Source of the DNA: Albifimbria verrucaria
Lineage: Eukaryota; Ascomycota; Sordariomycetes; Hypocreales; Stachybotryaceae
Direction: 5' to 3'
Assembly: GCA_020081605.1 (NCBI GenBank)
Contig: JAHREC010000018.1
Location: forward strand, 2,232,001 to 2,296,000
Length of the DNA stretch: 64,000 nucleotides
Below the pieces are notes generated by a model. The model was not told where the DNA came from. It saw only the letters and a program-made list of their open reading frames with translations, and ran no database searches. Shown here one piece after another: positions 47,601 through 59,853 of the stretch (the first letter of the stretch is position 1; every line of letters starts with the position of its first letter). The translations under genes and the position numbers were made by a program.

Positions 47601-49495
47601 GAGATGCGGAGAAGAGGACAGCTTCAGAGGAAGAGTGGAGAAGACAAGACGGCACAACCCCTGTTCCCGTCTTCAGCCAGTCTGGGGAAACGAAGCCCGC
47701 CCATTTTAATCTATTTCCGCGTCTTCCCCTCCTCCACACCTATGAGCAAATCACTGAGCAGGAGCCGGCACAACTCATGACTCCAGACCTTCTCGCTCTC
47801 CTCTCGCGCGACCTGCTTCTTGGCGCGGGTTGTGCCCACCCGTGCATGCTGTGGCAGTGGTAGTGACCAAGTTCCAGCACCAGGCGGGCGGTGCTCGGAC
47901 GAGAGGGGCAGAAGCACATGTTTGCAGACCTTGCACTTTTCATCAGGCTCACGATGCAGACCCATAGATTCATCCCGGAGGTCTTGATCATGTGGATGGA
48001 GGAGGATCTGGCTCATACATAGCATCAAAAGTGCATTGCGGCCCATTGGCCCCGGACCACACAGCGCTAATCTCTGCGATGCCAATGGGTTATATCAGAG
48101 GAATCCAGAAGAGTCTCCCAGCCCAGGCCCACCAGCCTCTTCCCCCAAATCCTCCAAAGCACTCCGACAGCCGTCGTCGGTAATCGTGCTCGCCTATGCT
48201 AGGCGATGCCACTTAGTGGCGCTCGCTTGACCCAAACTCTCGCTCCCCATCCGAACTTGTCCGCATCAGATGAGCATGCGCATGGGTGGAGGGAGGGAGG
48301 GAGGTTGGTGGGAAATGGGGGAGGGACCCAAGGTGGCCGGCCGAGCACGCACCGGAGCACCGAAAGGCGGGTGATGAGGTGTGGTGGTTGGCTGCTTTGG
48401 GGGTTGCCATCTTGCGGAGTTGGGATGGATGGAACCCCAGGATGCGTCAGACTTTCATAACGCTTCCCCGCATATAGGGGTGGGATGAGACTCACTGCTT
48501 CAAGAGGAGAAGGACCTGTCATGATTTCACATGGCTCGACGGTGTCATGAGCAGCGATGCATTGCTTGTGGATATCCCATCTCGCTTTGAAGCGGCGTGG
48601 CGTCCTGCCACATCGCAGTAAGCTGCTGCGACATTTGACCCTCGGTTATTCATGCGCCTCATCCATGGATATCGTGGGAGAACCCATCGCGAGGACCAGG
48701 CTGCGTAATGGCGGTATGAGTTACAGGGCCACCGAAGAGCTTGAAAACGTCCCATCTCTAAGTCTTAGTGCGACTCGGCTCAACGCTTCATTGCGGCGGT
48801 ACTGAGCCCGGCAGATGAAACATGCATACGTGCGTCTATAATGGATCCTATATCACCACCAATACCAGCTCGTGCCGCTTTCAACTCACCTAGAGAGGGC
48901 CGAGACTCAGTACTCGGTGCCGAGTTGACGATGTAATCCTAGTCATTAACAGATTTCTATAGCCCGTTTTTACATTAATTTGCAACGTAGATGCCACGCA
49001 CTTCGTATACGCCCCCGCCCCTTCTTGGTCAATGAGCCAACTTCTCGTCGACATCAGTCGATGCGGTACATTTGTCCTTCACCTCCTCGTGTTTTATGAT
49101 AGAATTGCACTTGTAAGTACAGGGTTCCAATAGGGGTTGTCTTATCCGACATCTACATGACACATCATGAAAATTCTGTGGCTCTGAATCGTGCGCTTGA
49201 TTTAATACGTCTGAAATGATATCTATTGGTATATGTTCGAGACCTGCTTATAGCCGGCCTTGGGGTTATGACTGCTGGACACGACGCGTGCCGTTCTATT
49301 GCATAACTATGGTATCACGTAATTCCGTGGGTTTAGTAGTCGGGAATTTTGGTGCCTCGGCGAGTAATCGCTATTTGTCAGGAGGAAACTCCCGGATCGG
49401 CGTGGTTGCTCCCCGTGAATGAGAGAGACTGTACGGAGCCTTGTATTCAATGTTAGAAAACCCGGTTATGGTTGAATACAGGAGGCTGTGTTCAC
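41671..49495. other. 7.8-kb gene-free stretch
   Basis: I see no gene I can support on either strand. 41,671-43,300 is low-complexity, with GGGAATG runs (42,355-42,400), GCCAG repeats (42,443-42,470), AGGT/ACCT runs (42,630-42,735), a CCTTG tandem (43,070-43,095) and a T-rich homopolymer block (43,275-43,299). It is probably the promoter and leader of the Zn2Cys6 gene. From 43,300 to 49,495 many frames of 60-150 codons occur on both strands without domains. A GGGAGGGAGG run lies at 48,290-48,303. A decayed gene, long non-coding RNA or fast-evolving genes are all possible. Confidence 0.4.
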
Positions 49496-52405
49496 TTACA
49501 AGAACCTTCTTGGCGTTGCATATTCTCCAACAAAGCTTTCGCACATTGCCATCTGCAGGTACCACGCCGGGGTGAAGTCGATCCCAAACATCTCCCGGAT
49601 GGCATACACTACGCGCTTGGCGTACTTGCCGTCCCACTCCAGAAGAGCTCCAAAAGGCTCTTCCACGTCGTCGGGGGCGATATTGGGATCTTGGTCGAAG
49701 CAGTTTTGAATAACAGGGAAGAGAGCCGACTCGACGGCCTGCTCGTACGCATTGCCTGAATCCAACTCTAAGCCCTCATCCTCAAACTTGGCAATACGTA
49801 TCTCAAACGGCTCGGAAACCGTAATAACATTATGGTGACGGTCATGGTGATATCTGAACTCAAAGACGCCTTGGCTCCAGTAGAGTCTATCACCTTTGAA
49901 GATGACCTCTCCCTCAACCATGTCAGGGTCTGATGGGTCAAGCTTGGCCACAGGATGCTCTGGTGTAATTATGCAGTCGTCACCTGTTAAATCCCAAGTT
50001 CCAGCAGCAGTAGGAGTCCAGCGACCCTGAGAGGACGCCTCCGTAACCTCTCGAGACCGATTGTCAATAACCATGTACAGTCCAATCCAATCGTTCTTGG
50101 ATCGGTTAGCAGGTGCCCGCCACTTCACTTTAAGCGGCGTGCCGTAATCGTAGACCTTGGTTTTAACAGTCTTAGCCGGACCACCAATTGATTTGGCTAC
50201 GCCAAAGCGGCTTCCTGAATCGTCCATAGAGCTTGACGTCGTGCCCTCAACACTGAGAGAGTAGAGCTTACTGTTCAGCCCTTCTTGCTCCGGAGAAATG
50301 CGAGACAAAGTCAGACGGGCTGGACCAATATTGAATAGGGCAGAGGTGTCTCTGACAATGGTCTTAACACCTGATGCGAACCTAGGGCGAGCACTTTCCA
50401 GAAAATCCTCGACAAAGTGGGTTGTTTCATCAAGGACCTTGTCCACACTCTCTTGGAATCCTCTTACAGGCGGGGGCAGAGATCGTTTGATGAACTTGGT
50501 CACACCAGCTTCACGCCTCACGCTTCTGCCGTACACCTTTCGCATGTGCGGCTTTTCGACATATGAGACATACCATAAAGTCAGCAGATGTGTGACGACT
50601 GCCAGGATGAAGATGGATCTGCTCCATGTAATCAGAGCAGCACCCCAAACGCCTGCAGTTCCAAAAACTCTTTCAGGATTGTTCAAGAAGCGGTAAATGG
50701 AGGAGTAGTTCAGCTTTCCCTTGCGGTTCAAGAAGAAATCACCACAGAACCAGCCAAACTCGCCGAGAGACTCGTAGACGCTGAACGCAGTCCATACTTG
50801 TAGTGCAACCAAAGCGGCGCCCAGCACATGCATGAGAAGCACGAGGCCTTTGCCCCAGTCCTCTGGAGGCGAGTACATTTTCCAGCACGCAGCAACCAAG
50901 GACGCGTTGCACATGACCATGCTGATGTGATACATGCCCTTCCATTGTCTCCATGCTTCGCCTGCGCTCTCTCCGTATTTAAGGAAGTGACGAGTCCATC
51001 TCTTTTCTCTCGATTGCTGGTTCAAAATCAACCCCAGGCCCAGGCTGTACCATAGACGCCAAACAAAAGCATGGATGACAAAAAGAGCCTGCCATATAGG
51101 TGTTGATGGAGTCACGAGAGTAAGCGCGGCTACATAGAGTGGTAGTATGACGACGACAGTGTCAGGAACTCGGAACAAATCCATGTTGCTGAAACCGACG
51201 AGGTTGTGAGTAGGTGTATCTGGCTCAGGCTCGGTCGAGGGTCGGCGACAGGTTCGTTGCGAGGCTCGGGCGTTTCGACGAGCTCATCGGTGCTTCGGGT
51301 TGCGCGCTTCTTCTTATACAGTTTATCAACAGTGTAAACCTTGTCGATGTGTGGAGATTCCACCACAGCCAAGAATATAAGCTGGGACAGGTGAGCAGCA
51401 ATGGATATGAAGAGGACTTCATAGCTCGCGGCCATCATGGAGATACCATAATATCCAACATAGCCAATAGAGTACATGGGGTGGGGGCAAGCTCGAACAC
51501 TCCATCCCATGTGAGCTCTTGATCCTCGTGGTTAACCAGCCAAAAGAAATCGCCCCAGTACCAGGCGTAGTCTGTCAGCACGCGGTGGGCATCGAGCTTA
51601 GCCCAGATGTTGAAGAGAATCAGAGCAATGCCAAGGACCCAGCGTCCAACACCGGCCAGAATGTTCTCACCTTCGGGAGTGTGAGCGCAAATTATGGCGA
51701 AGAGGCAATAGGAAACAAAGTCGCACATCAGGATAACATCGACGAGTCTACGAAATACTAGCCAGGTGTTGTACTCGATAGGGGCGGTGCTGAAGTCGTA
51801 GTCGTTGGATAGCTTGGTTGTAAGCTCCCGTTTAAGCAGACTATACAGCCAAGGTCGCGGATTGTTCCCCGTCTTAGGATCCTCAAAGAGCTTCCAGCGG
51901 TGCGCCCAGGCAACCAGGCGGCGGTGGTGTGACTGGATACGCAGAAGAACACCGATGCCGAGGTTGTAGGAGGCTCTCCAGAAGATGAAGATAAGTGCAA
52001 AGACAGGCCGCTTCCAGGCGGCGGAGAGATAGTACGCAGTAAGAACATGGAGAGCCAGCACGCCTAGTAGGAAAGCATCGAAGAGACTCTTTAGCTCCGA
52101 GGGTCAAAGAGCCCAGAGACCATGTCCCGGGTCTTTGGCACAAGGAAGTCTACAGTAGAAGCGGTTAGTCAAGAGAAAAGATAATACCTTTAAGGAGAAG
52201 ACTGGGCCAGAAACGCACTCTTGCCATCTGGAGTTCGGCCAAATGTTCTCTTAGGGGTGGCATCGTCCCTGTCATGTGAAGGTTGCGGCGAGTTTGGTGA
52301 GTCAGACTCAGCTGTCAGGCTGTCATCATGATCGAAGGAAGTGTTGAGTGTCTGACGAAGTCGCAAGCCCGCAGGCTCACGGCCGGCATCAGTGGCGGTG
52401 CTCAT
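49496..52405 (-). CDS. CHO2: Phosphatidylethanolamine N-methyltransferase (Cho2)
   Basis: Exon 1 (52,219-52,405) encodes a disordered N-terminus. Exon 2 runs from 52,149 to the stop. Motifs in order are [56 protein letters not shown], a second copy-like half ([12 protein letters not shown]) and a C-terminal soluble domain with [10 protein letters not shown] and [18 protein letters not shown]. The 947-residue length after correction and the multiple hydrophobic segments fit fungal Cho2, the ER membrane enzyme that makes the first SAM-dependent methylation of phosphatidylethanolamine on the way to phosphatidylcholine. Three bases are missing, at 52,101-52,103, 51,483-51,487 and 51,239-51,241. 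Because this step is important for growth, real inactivation is unlikely. It lies tandem, downstream of the sugar transporter gene. Confidence 0.93.
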
Positions 52406-53511
52406 GGCAGCCAGAGGACAGAATGAGGTATCTGGGTCCGCTACTCAATACCAAATTCGAAAAAAAATTCTCCAGTCGGTTTAAGATAATCCCAGGCGGG
52501 GATAGATTATCAGGGCAAGAGAAATTTGTTACAGTAAACGGGATGTAGGCTAAAGGTCTAAACGTCACGGCTCCACTGCCATGCATCCAAGCTCCGTGGT
52601 AGAACGTGGGGAGGAGACGGTGTCGGTCGATGTTGAATAACCGATGAGGGAGTCTTGCTCAGTTGATGAGTCTGGGGAGCAAAGGTCTTGCTCAGCACGT
52701 CGTGTTTCGGATGAGAGAGAAAATGTGAGGATACAAAGGAAAAGAAAATAAAATGCATCAGCCTCTTGCCTGCGCATTTGGTGTGACCCGAGGTTAAACG
52801 CTTTGGGACGGCCCAGCCGTACGGAAGGCACGGACGTGCGCAGATACTGTACGTACACTCTTGCTCTTGCCTTGCTCCTTCGTTTTACGTCAAGGTCGCG
52901 TGGGGTGCCTACCTTGTCTACCTAGTTTGATACTTCGGGCGCTACCCGCCTTGGCTCTGCGCAGTGGGTATCTTGCAAGTACCTGTCCATTCTTGAGGTT
53001 ACCGTTGGTTGGTTGCACCATTGTAATGGCACATGTCACAATTCCGCTACAGGCAATGAAAGACATGCTATCTGCAAGGTACATGCCCATCGTGCCTTAT
53101 CTCATGGCAATCTCGTCCACCGAGCCACAAAGCGCTTTTGTTCTGGATTTAGTGTTTCAGCCACATATCATGTACTATGTAGGCTTTATCCGCGTAGCGT
53201 ACAGTCTAAATTAGGCCTTTGTGACTCCTACGTAGCCCAGGTTTTGACGCTTTGCTCTCGCTCACACAGGTCGCTTATTGTACATATTATATTGCACTGT
53301 ACATACAGTACCGGTACTCTACTGCGTGTCTCTATTTAATATGTATTCATTTGATCTGTTTCAATGCTCTGCAGTGACACCCTATCAGCGCCTCTATTAG
53401 TCATATGAGCCTGTTCTTCAAATATTCCTGTATCCAGGAGATGCATTTCTCAACACATTACATCCGTAAGCTCTATACTATACCAGAAAACCCAACAATC
53501 TAGCCTAAACT
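52406..53511. other. Promoter region of CHO2 and 3' end of transporter
   Basis: This is 1.1 kb with no gene. It should hold the CHO2 promoter. ACCT/AGGT-type repeats at 52,905-52,930 and pyrimidine-rich patches match other promoters in this window. Confidence 0.45.
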
Positions 53512-55515
53512 TTATGGTGTATGGTTAGCCAAAGGCTTGTCGCTCTCATCAGTACTCTCGCTCGTCTTCTTGCCAGCAGGCTCAGATGAAGCTACGTGGC
53601 TCTGGCGTCTAGACCCTACCAAGCCTGTCTCAGGGTCGACCACTTCATGGCCAGCATGTGCTGCTCTGACAAGGTCCGGGTTCTCCGCCTTGAGCCTTGC
53701 AAATTCCCTCTCCGCATCCCATGTCCAGATGCTATCGCACGCAAATAGAAGATCCATCTCCTCCAAGGTTCGCTGGTTGGACTCGGGATATAGGGCATAC
53801 ACGATGAATATGCACGCAATATTGACGGTGCCAAATATGTACAGCGTCTTCTCATTGATCGCATCAAAAATAACCGGCAGAAGAAGCACCTGCTCCATAT
53901 TAGTAAAAAATCAAGTGGTTGGAGTCTCTGGGCTGCGTGAATCACTTACACACCAGCCATTACCAATCGACCACCCAACCACTCCCCAAGCATTACCCTT
54001 TGCCCTGACTTGAAGAGGAAAGATCTCGGCAGGGTAAAGCCAAGGAACCGTCAGCCATGTAGCACCGAAGATGGCTGTGTATAGAAAGACGAAAAATGTC
54101 GCGGCTCCTCCAATCTGGGTTCGGTTGTCCGGCCCGGCTTCCAGAGTTGCGCGAGCAAGCCTCCGGCGGCAAACATGGAAATTGCCTGCCCTACTGCACC
54201 CCAGTACAACGTCCATCGCCGGCCGATTCGATCTAGAGTGAAGACGCAAATCAGGGTTGCAAACTAGCACTGTGTCAGTTTCGGCTGATGGTCCGAGTGA
54301 CTATGCGGTTGGCTTACCATGTAAGTGATGTTGTTTAGGCCGCTGACCCAAAGGCGCTCCTCCGCACCAATGCCTGCGATGGTGAAGATAGTTGGTCCAT
54401 AAATAGTGATGCCAGCAATACCAATCCACTCCTGTAGAATCTGGAGCCAGATAACAAGCTGCACGCGACGGCCTGTGTGCAGCTTCCCGAACCGATACCA
54501 AATAACATGGCAAAGTAGCTCTGCTGTTTAGCCGTCTCGGATTCCATGTTTCTGATATTGACAATGTCCCGAAACTCTGCCTCTGCCGCTTCGCCATCTG
54601 CTCCCTCTGAACCTCGCAGGCGCTGGAGTATGAAGCGGGCTTCGTCCTCACGGCCGACTTTGACAAGCCATCGCGGTGATTCGGGCATGAACCAGATTGC
54701 GCAGAACAGAACAATCAATGGTATTATTTGGAATGCGATGGGAAACCGCCAGATGAATGACGAGTTCTCATCGGGTAGTTTCGACAAACCACTATTTTTG
54801 GAAGCTATTAGGCACAGTTCCATAGGCGTTTTCTGATAATTGAACTTACAACTGAAGCCAGTAGGCAATCACAACACCAAAGATGTTGAGGGTGAATTCA
54901 ATGGCCACAAATTTGCCTCGAGAAGTATGCGCAGCGGTTTCTGTGGCCCATACCGGAGTGATCGCATTAAGGACACCCGTACCAATGCCATTGAGAACAC
55001 GTGCTATGAAGGTCAGTCAGAATGGATATGTTGTTAGAGGATTCGGATCAGGTGTTTACCGCAGAACATCCAGTCCGAATTCATGGCAGCGGACTGCAGT
55101 GCAGCGGTGAGTGCAGACCAGATACAAGCAATGCCAATAGTCGCCACACGACCATACTTGTCTCCCATCCAACCGCCCAAAAGACAGCCGACTAGGGTAC
55201 CGGGAAGATAATAAACAGCAACCTGTGCGTCTGTAAGTATGTGTATATTTGGAGACTCTTGATGGCCTGGCTTACAATGCCGCCCTGTAACAAGGGCTTA
55301 TCGACCTTTACAAGCCTCTCCTCGGCATCCCAGTGGCCGAAGCCCATGAGTTCTGCATAGTGCCTGGAGGTGTTGACACCTCCCATTAACCCTTGATCAT
55401 AGCCGAAGAAGAAGATGGAGATGCCAGCTACGAAGCAGACCGTGTTCAGCAATGATGCCTTGTACAACTTGTTGGCGACATTGTACTTCCCCAACCATCC
55501 TCTCAGCACCGTCAT
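53512..55515 (-). CDS. MFS sugar transporter (SP family)
   Basis: Six exons (55,276-55,515; 55,060-55,222; 54,850-55,003; 54,318-54,791; 53,950-54,264; 53,512-53,889) give 574 residues. Introns are 53-60 nt. Family marks: FFFGYDQGLMGGV in helix 1, GGWMGDKYGRV after helix 2, RVLNGIGTG, WRFPIAFQ, MPESPRWLVKVGR, then the C-half repeat DRIGRRWTLYWG and WLYPAEIFPLQVRAKG. The PETKGR box appears as YPESNQRTLEEMD. These place it with fungal monosaccharide/hexose permeases of the plasma membrane; the sugar is not determined. Three single-base breaks occur, at 54,485-54,487 (missing), 54,240-54,241 (extra) and about 54,158 (missing). A TTTAAATA box lies about 100 bp upstream of the ATG. Confidence 0.92.
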
Positions 55516-56949
55516 TGTGGCAGGTTTATCCAATTGCTGGTTCTTGTTGCGAATGATGTGAGATAGATCCAGAGCCCACAGAGGTTTGTGATGCAGATTT
55601 ACAGGAAGAGGAGTATTTAAAGGGCCGGTGATCAGCCTTATGCTTTTTAGGTTATTGTCAAATACAATGGCAAGGCAGCCCCAGTTCAACCAACGTTGCC
55701 TTGAGATGAAGCTATTGCTCCTCGAGCCGATGAAACTTGGAATAGCCGCACATGATCATGACGATCTTTCAACGGCGACCCGCTTTGTTGAACCAGTTTG
55801 TAAGACATTTGACCTTTTCTTCATCCCCACGTTAAGCGCTCCATTCAGATCAAGACAACGAGACCCGCAAACGGTGTTAAGCTTTGACAGTCATCGTGAG
55901 GACATGGCGATCCTTGCCGCAAGCGTATGATGCGCGACGGGGATCTGGTTCGGGAGCCATGACGGCATTTCTGCCCACCTTTTTCCCGATGTTTTTGAGC
56001 GATGATATCCGATGCCAAGCTCTCACTCGGGTATTTCCTGGCTCTTGAACATACGATCTCTTGTTCAAGCTCGTGCAGCCACCGACATTTGTAGCAGTCT
56101 TTTTCTTTTTTCCCTTCGGGATTATTGTTCTCTTCAGGCTGTCTGCCAAAATACACATAGTTTCTCATAACAGTACTAAATGTTGAGGAAAGGTGAAGGT
56201 GGGTTCAAGGACCCCCGAAGCATAAGTTAAATCCTACTAGTAGGTAGAGACGCATAAGTCAATTCTTAAAGTTTATTTTCATTCCTAAACATCGAAATCT
56301 TCATAAATTCGATATCTCAACCATAAGCAGTCCAAATGCAAGTCTCCTTCGTGCCATCCCTACGGCCAAAGTCATCGCTCCCGTCGGGAAATTCTTCTGC
56401 GGACCTCCTACTGCCACCGGAGTCCGGAGCCCCACTAACCTGCAAATCCTTTGGCCTGAATCAGCTTCACAGCCAGTGAGCCGAGGTATTGTACAAATAT
56501 TGCCGCCGTTTGCTGGGAGCTCGTCTTGATTGGTCAAGCAACTGTCTATGAGCTTTTTGTTGCCCTTCACCGCACCTTTCCTCTGAGTCAATGACCTATG
56601 TTTGTCCAGTTGCTGTAAACTCTTGGGCTCCATTCGGCCGGCCGGCAGAACAGCTCCCTGTAATCCATAACACACCGAGACTCTTGACTAGTGACTAAAT
56701 AACAATGCTACAGTCAGATGTAGACCAGGTTGCTAAATAATCTGAAATTTATAAATGAGGTGACTGATATCATCGAAGGAGGTTGAAGATGTCAACCTTG
56801 AATTATTAAAATAGCATCTGAGGGTTACGATTGTAAGTGAGCCCAGCAAGAGGTGTAGGCGCTATCTCTTATCACTTCAACTTGCTTATCCTATGAATCA
56901 ATTCTGAATAAGGGCGATGGTAATCCTGCAAAGACCCTTATCTATCATT
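55516..56949. other. Upstream region of sugar transporter
   Basis: There is no gene. A TATA-like TATTTAAA lies at 55,613-55,620, about 100 bp before the transporter ATG on the minus strand. The remainder has only short frames without domains and becomes AT-rich towards 56,200-56,300. Confidence 0.45.
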
Positions 56950-57600
56950 CTCAGTGGGCAATTGGTTCACATACATAGGCTGTCCCCTAGCTCTTGTCCT
57001 CTTCTTTATCCAACTTGGCTGCGAAAACAGCTCAACCATATTCATATGGCCACCTCTCGCGGCGTAAGTCAGAGGTGTCTGATCTGAAAAGTCCTTTGGC
57101 GTAATATCAACTCCCCAGTTGCAAGGAGCAGCTACGTAATACTCATATTGCCTTTTGGCAGCATTCAGTAATGGTGTTCGGTTCCAAATGTCCTTGAGTC
57201 AGGATCCACAGCCCCGATGGCAAGAGGCATCTGTGCAACGTCTATATAGCTGATCCCAATCGCACAAGATAATATTGTTTGGTTCCATGAGTCTTTCCAA
57301 ATCTGGGTCAATAGTTTTTGCTGCGAGGAGTAGCCGGATTACTTCCTAGTAACATCTACGGGCGCATTTAGCAGCAGTGTTGGATTCATATAGTCTTTCG
57401 AGTTAAGGTCTACTTGCTGAGTCTCCATGAGCAACTTGGCAATATCCGCGTAACCTTTCTTGGCGGCATGTAAGAGTTGTGTTCAGCCCATATCATCTTT
57501 TGAATCAGGATTAACATGCCTGGCTTCCAGAAGTAGTTTTACTGTCTTTATATAGTCGTGCCAGGAAGTGTTTCTGGCGGAGGAGCCCCTGCTGCAGCAT
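56950..57600 (-). pseudogene. Decayed ankyrin-repeat gene
   Basis: Reading the minus strand, ankyrin-type units are plain but sit in different frames. One is VKLLLEARHVNPDSKDDMG, then a stop (57,483-57,485), then TQLLHAAKKGYADIAKLLM and VDLNSKDYMNPTLLL. Lower down are DPDSRTFGTE-like and GVDITPKDFSDQTPLTYAARGG with HMNMVELF. The consensus GxTPLxxAAxxGHxxxVxLLL is recognisable. In-frame stops and several frame changes occur within 650 bp, and I find no plausible start or end. Unlike the homopolymer breaks elsewhere, the stops here are within ordinary codons, so I read this as true decay. It could also be a fragment of a larger NACHT-ankyrin type protein. Confidence 0.75.
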
Positions 57601-58690
57601 ATTCTTTCCGTTGCTTGTTCCTAGCGCAGCTGAGATGCCCTGTAGTGGCTTGTTTAGAGATACTATGCGCTAGAAATATCCACCGTGAAGAACTTCTCTT
57701 TGGTCATATAGCAAGGCATCAATACCAACAACAACATCGCCGAGCCGTATGTTTTGTTTCCTAGGGGCTCCCTCACATATTCGCACCATCAGCCTTATTT
57801 GTATCGCTGGGAAACTTCGGTGCATCTCGCTCTCTACAGTGGCCGCATTGATCGTGCGATTGGCCCCTGACGGGAGGCAGGCCAGGTACTGCCTAACATG
57901 GCTGTTGCTGTAGCCATTTTAAAGGAGCAGGGCACTGTTCCAGCCGTACGTATAATTAGCATACGACATCTATTTCTTAGACTCACCGTTTGAGGATGTA
58001 CCCAGTACAGTTGGTCCGACATCCTCAATGGCTTGAACGGTCAACATAGCTCGATACCTAGTATGGTGTTTAAACACCTCGACAGCTCAACACCAACTCA
58101 TAGCCCAGCAGCGTACTCAATGTACTTGTGTAAGGCAACGAGAGTTTCTAGAGCTGAAAGGTGCTTCGAAATGCGGGGTGTTGCGTGTTAGGACGAGAAT
58201 ATGAACCACTAAATTTCTATAGTTTTATGATGTTTTCTATTATCACACCCCCAGAGAGTCCATCTCTACTCATCGAACAATCACCACAAAATTATCAAGG
58301 AGTAGTCTGACTACTCATGTGTTTTCAGTTTCTTCTTGTTGACATTTGCGGTTTGCGCGCGACAAATCATGCCGCGGTGAGGAATGGCGCCAGTCGCGAT
58401 GCTTTAAATTGGATCATTATGCTTCACTGTGATTCCCGCTTCCCGCGATTAAAGCACCAATAAACAGTCCATGAGGGCTCATATGCTGGGATTCAGTAGC
58501 TATGATGCATGAATTCTCGAAAATTCTGCCGTGGGCCTTGAGATAGCTATTGATCATGGACCGCACGAAAGCTCTTTCGTGAGGCTTTCAAATTATGGAC
58601 AAAGCTGTATAAGAGACATGGTGGGTGACTGACCAAGGATTGTTCCTTAGTACAATTTCTTCGCTCATTTCTTCTGTATTCGTGAAGTAA
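57601..58690. other. AT-rich gene-free stretch
   Basis: There is no supportable gene. The upstream end of the decayed ankyrin gene may extend to about 57,800. A stretch at 58,200-58,680 is AT-rich and lies directly upstream of the small gene at 58,691. Confidence 0.4.
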
Positions 58691-59201
58691 ATGTCTACAA
58701 ACCTAGGATTACCATCATCGGGTCTATTCTCAACAACCATCTCCTCCCTAGGACTCGGCAATATGGCTCGCCCAACTAAGACACCTGTTCTTGAAGGCTC
58801 TTCAGAGGAAAAGCCTCTTCCTGAAGCTCGTCCTGGTACTTCAGGCACCATGAATGTGCTAGTCAACAACCGTCGGCAAGCATCTCATAACCTTGAAAAA
58901 GCGCAACGTGCTGAGCGCGCCTACAAAGCAAGAAAGGGGCGACAGCCGCTCGACGAGACTACCACTTCGCCAAGGACCACTACAAAAGTCTTTCCACCAC
59001 CTTAAGGAGGGTATCAAGGGAACGGCACGTCTCGTGAAGTCGCTGCCCTGCATTCTGCATGAGAAGCAAGAGCAGAGACGTCAAGAAGCAGATGTGAAGA
59101 GAAAGGAAACCGCTCTTCGTAAGAAGCAAAGGCTCGAAGAGAGGCTTGCTAGGGAAGCAGAAAGTTCTACAGACGCCCAAGAGGACTCGCCTGAGTCGTA
59201 G
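58691..59201 (+). CDS. Hypothetical small coiled-coil protein
   Basis: ATG 58,691 opens a Ser/Thr/Pro-rich start (MSTNLGLPSSG), then a basic helix (NLEKAQRAERAYKARKGR). The frame then changes at AAAA 58,984-58,987. Removing one A links it to a second frame that carries HHLKEGIKGTARLVKSLP and a highly charged helix (EQRRQEADVKRKETALRKK then QRLEERLAREAE) to a stop at 59,201. Joined, it is 169 residues. The C-terminal 70 residues are a likely coiled coil. I do not recognise a family. Because both halves are rich in Lys, Glu and Arg in just these frames, I favour one real gene with a one-base read error over two chance frames. Confidence 0.45.
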
Positions 59202-59853
59202 TCATGAGCTATCAGCTCATGCAAGTGCCACGGGCAGTATTGGCGAATCCTTTCATCAACTTAACTTCGCATTCACCATTTCATCCAACTAAGTCACACT
59301 GCGGAAAACACAACAATAATCACCGACTGCATTGATTTTCTATTCGACACTCTTCTCCTTTATTCCTTTCTTTTTCTCTTTTTACCCAATTACAAGTCAA
59401 ACAGCCTTCAGCTTACAGTACGACGTCGATATTTCCTTTTAGTCTTCACACTTCAGTTTATGACACTGCGACGACGCGACGACTTGACGAATAGACAGCT
59501 AACACGGAATGCACACTCGCCTCTTGGGCACGAACGTGCTCCTTTTGAGAAGGGTTGTTGATAGATGGCGTCTTTTTGGGTCGTCGAGTTTCGCCTCACA
59601 CACATTTCCTTTGTCTTGTTCATACTTGAGCACCAACGTCAACAGAGACTGCAGAAGCAGCAGGCTGCATTCGGTCTGACACCGTAACTGTAGCTCTACA
59701 TTACTGAGCTATACCAGATATTCACAGCTCGAGAAACCATAAGAAAAGATTTATCCGCAGATACCACGTCTCTTCTCATTCTAAAGCGTGACACATGGCA
59801 TGATACCTGAAAACCCGTGACTATTCCGTGACAAAGCGTAACCCACCAACCCC
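59202..59853. other. Gene-free stretch
   Basis: This is 652 bp between the small coiled-coil gene and the eIF3g stop, converging. A T/C-rich run lies at 59,340-59,390. No gene is visible. Confidence 0.45.

Noticed and set aside
47353..48085. Two overlapping minus-strand frames of 124-128 codons, one with a CKVCK motif
   Set aside because: No domain, no consistent exon structure, and frames of this length are frequent by chance in this GC range.
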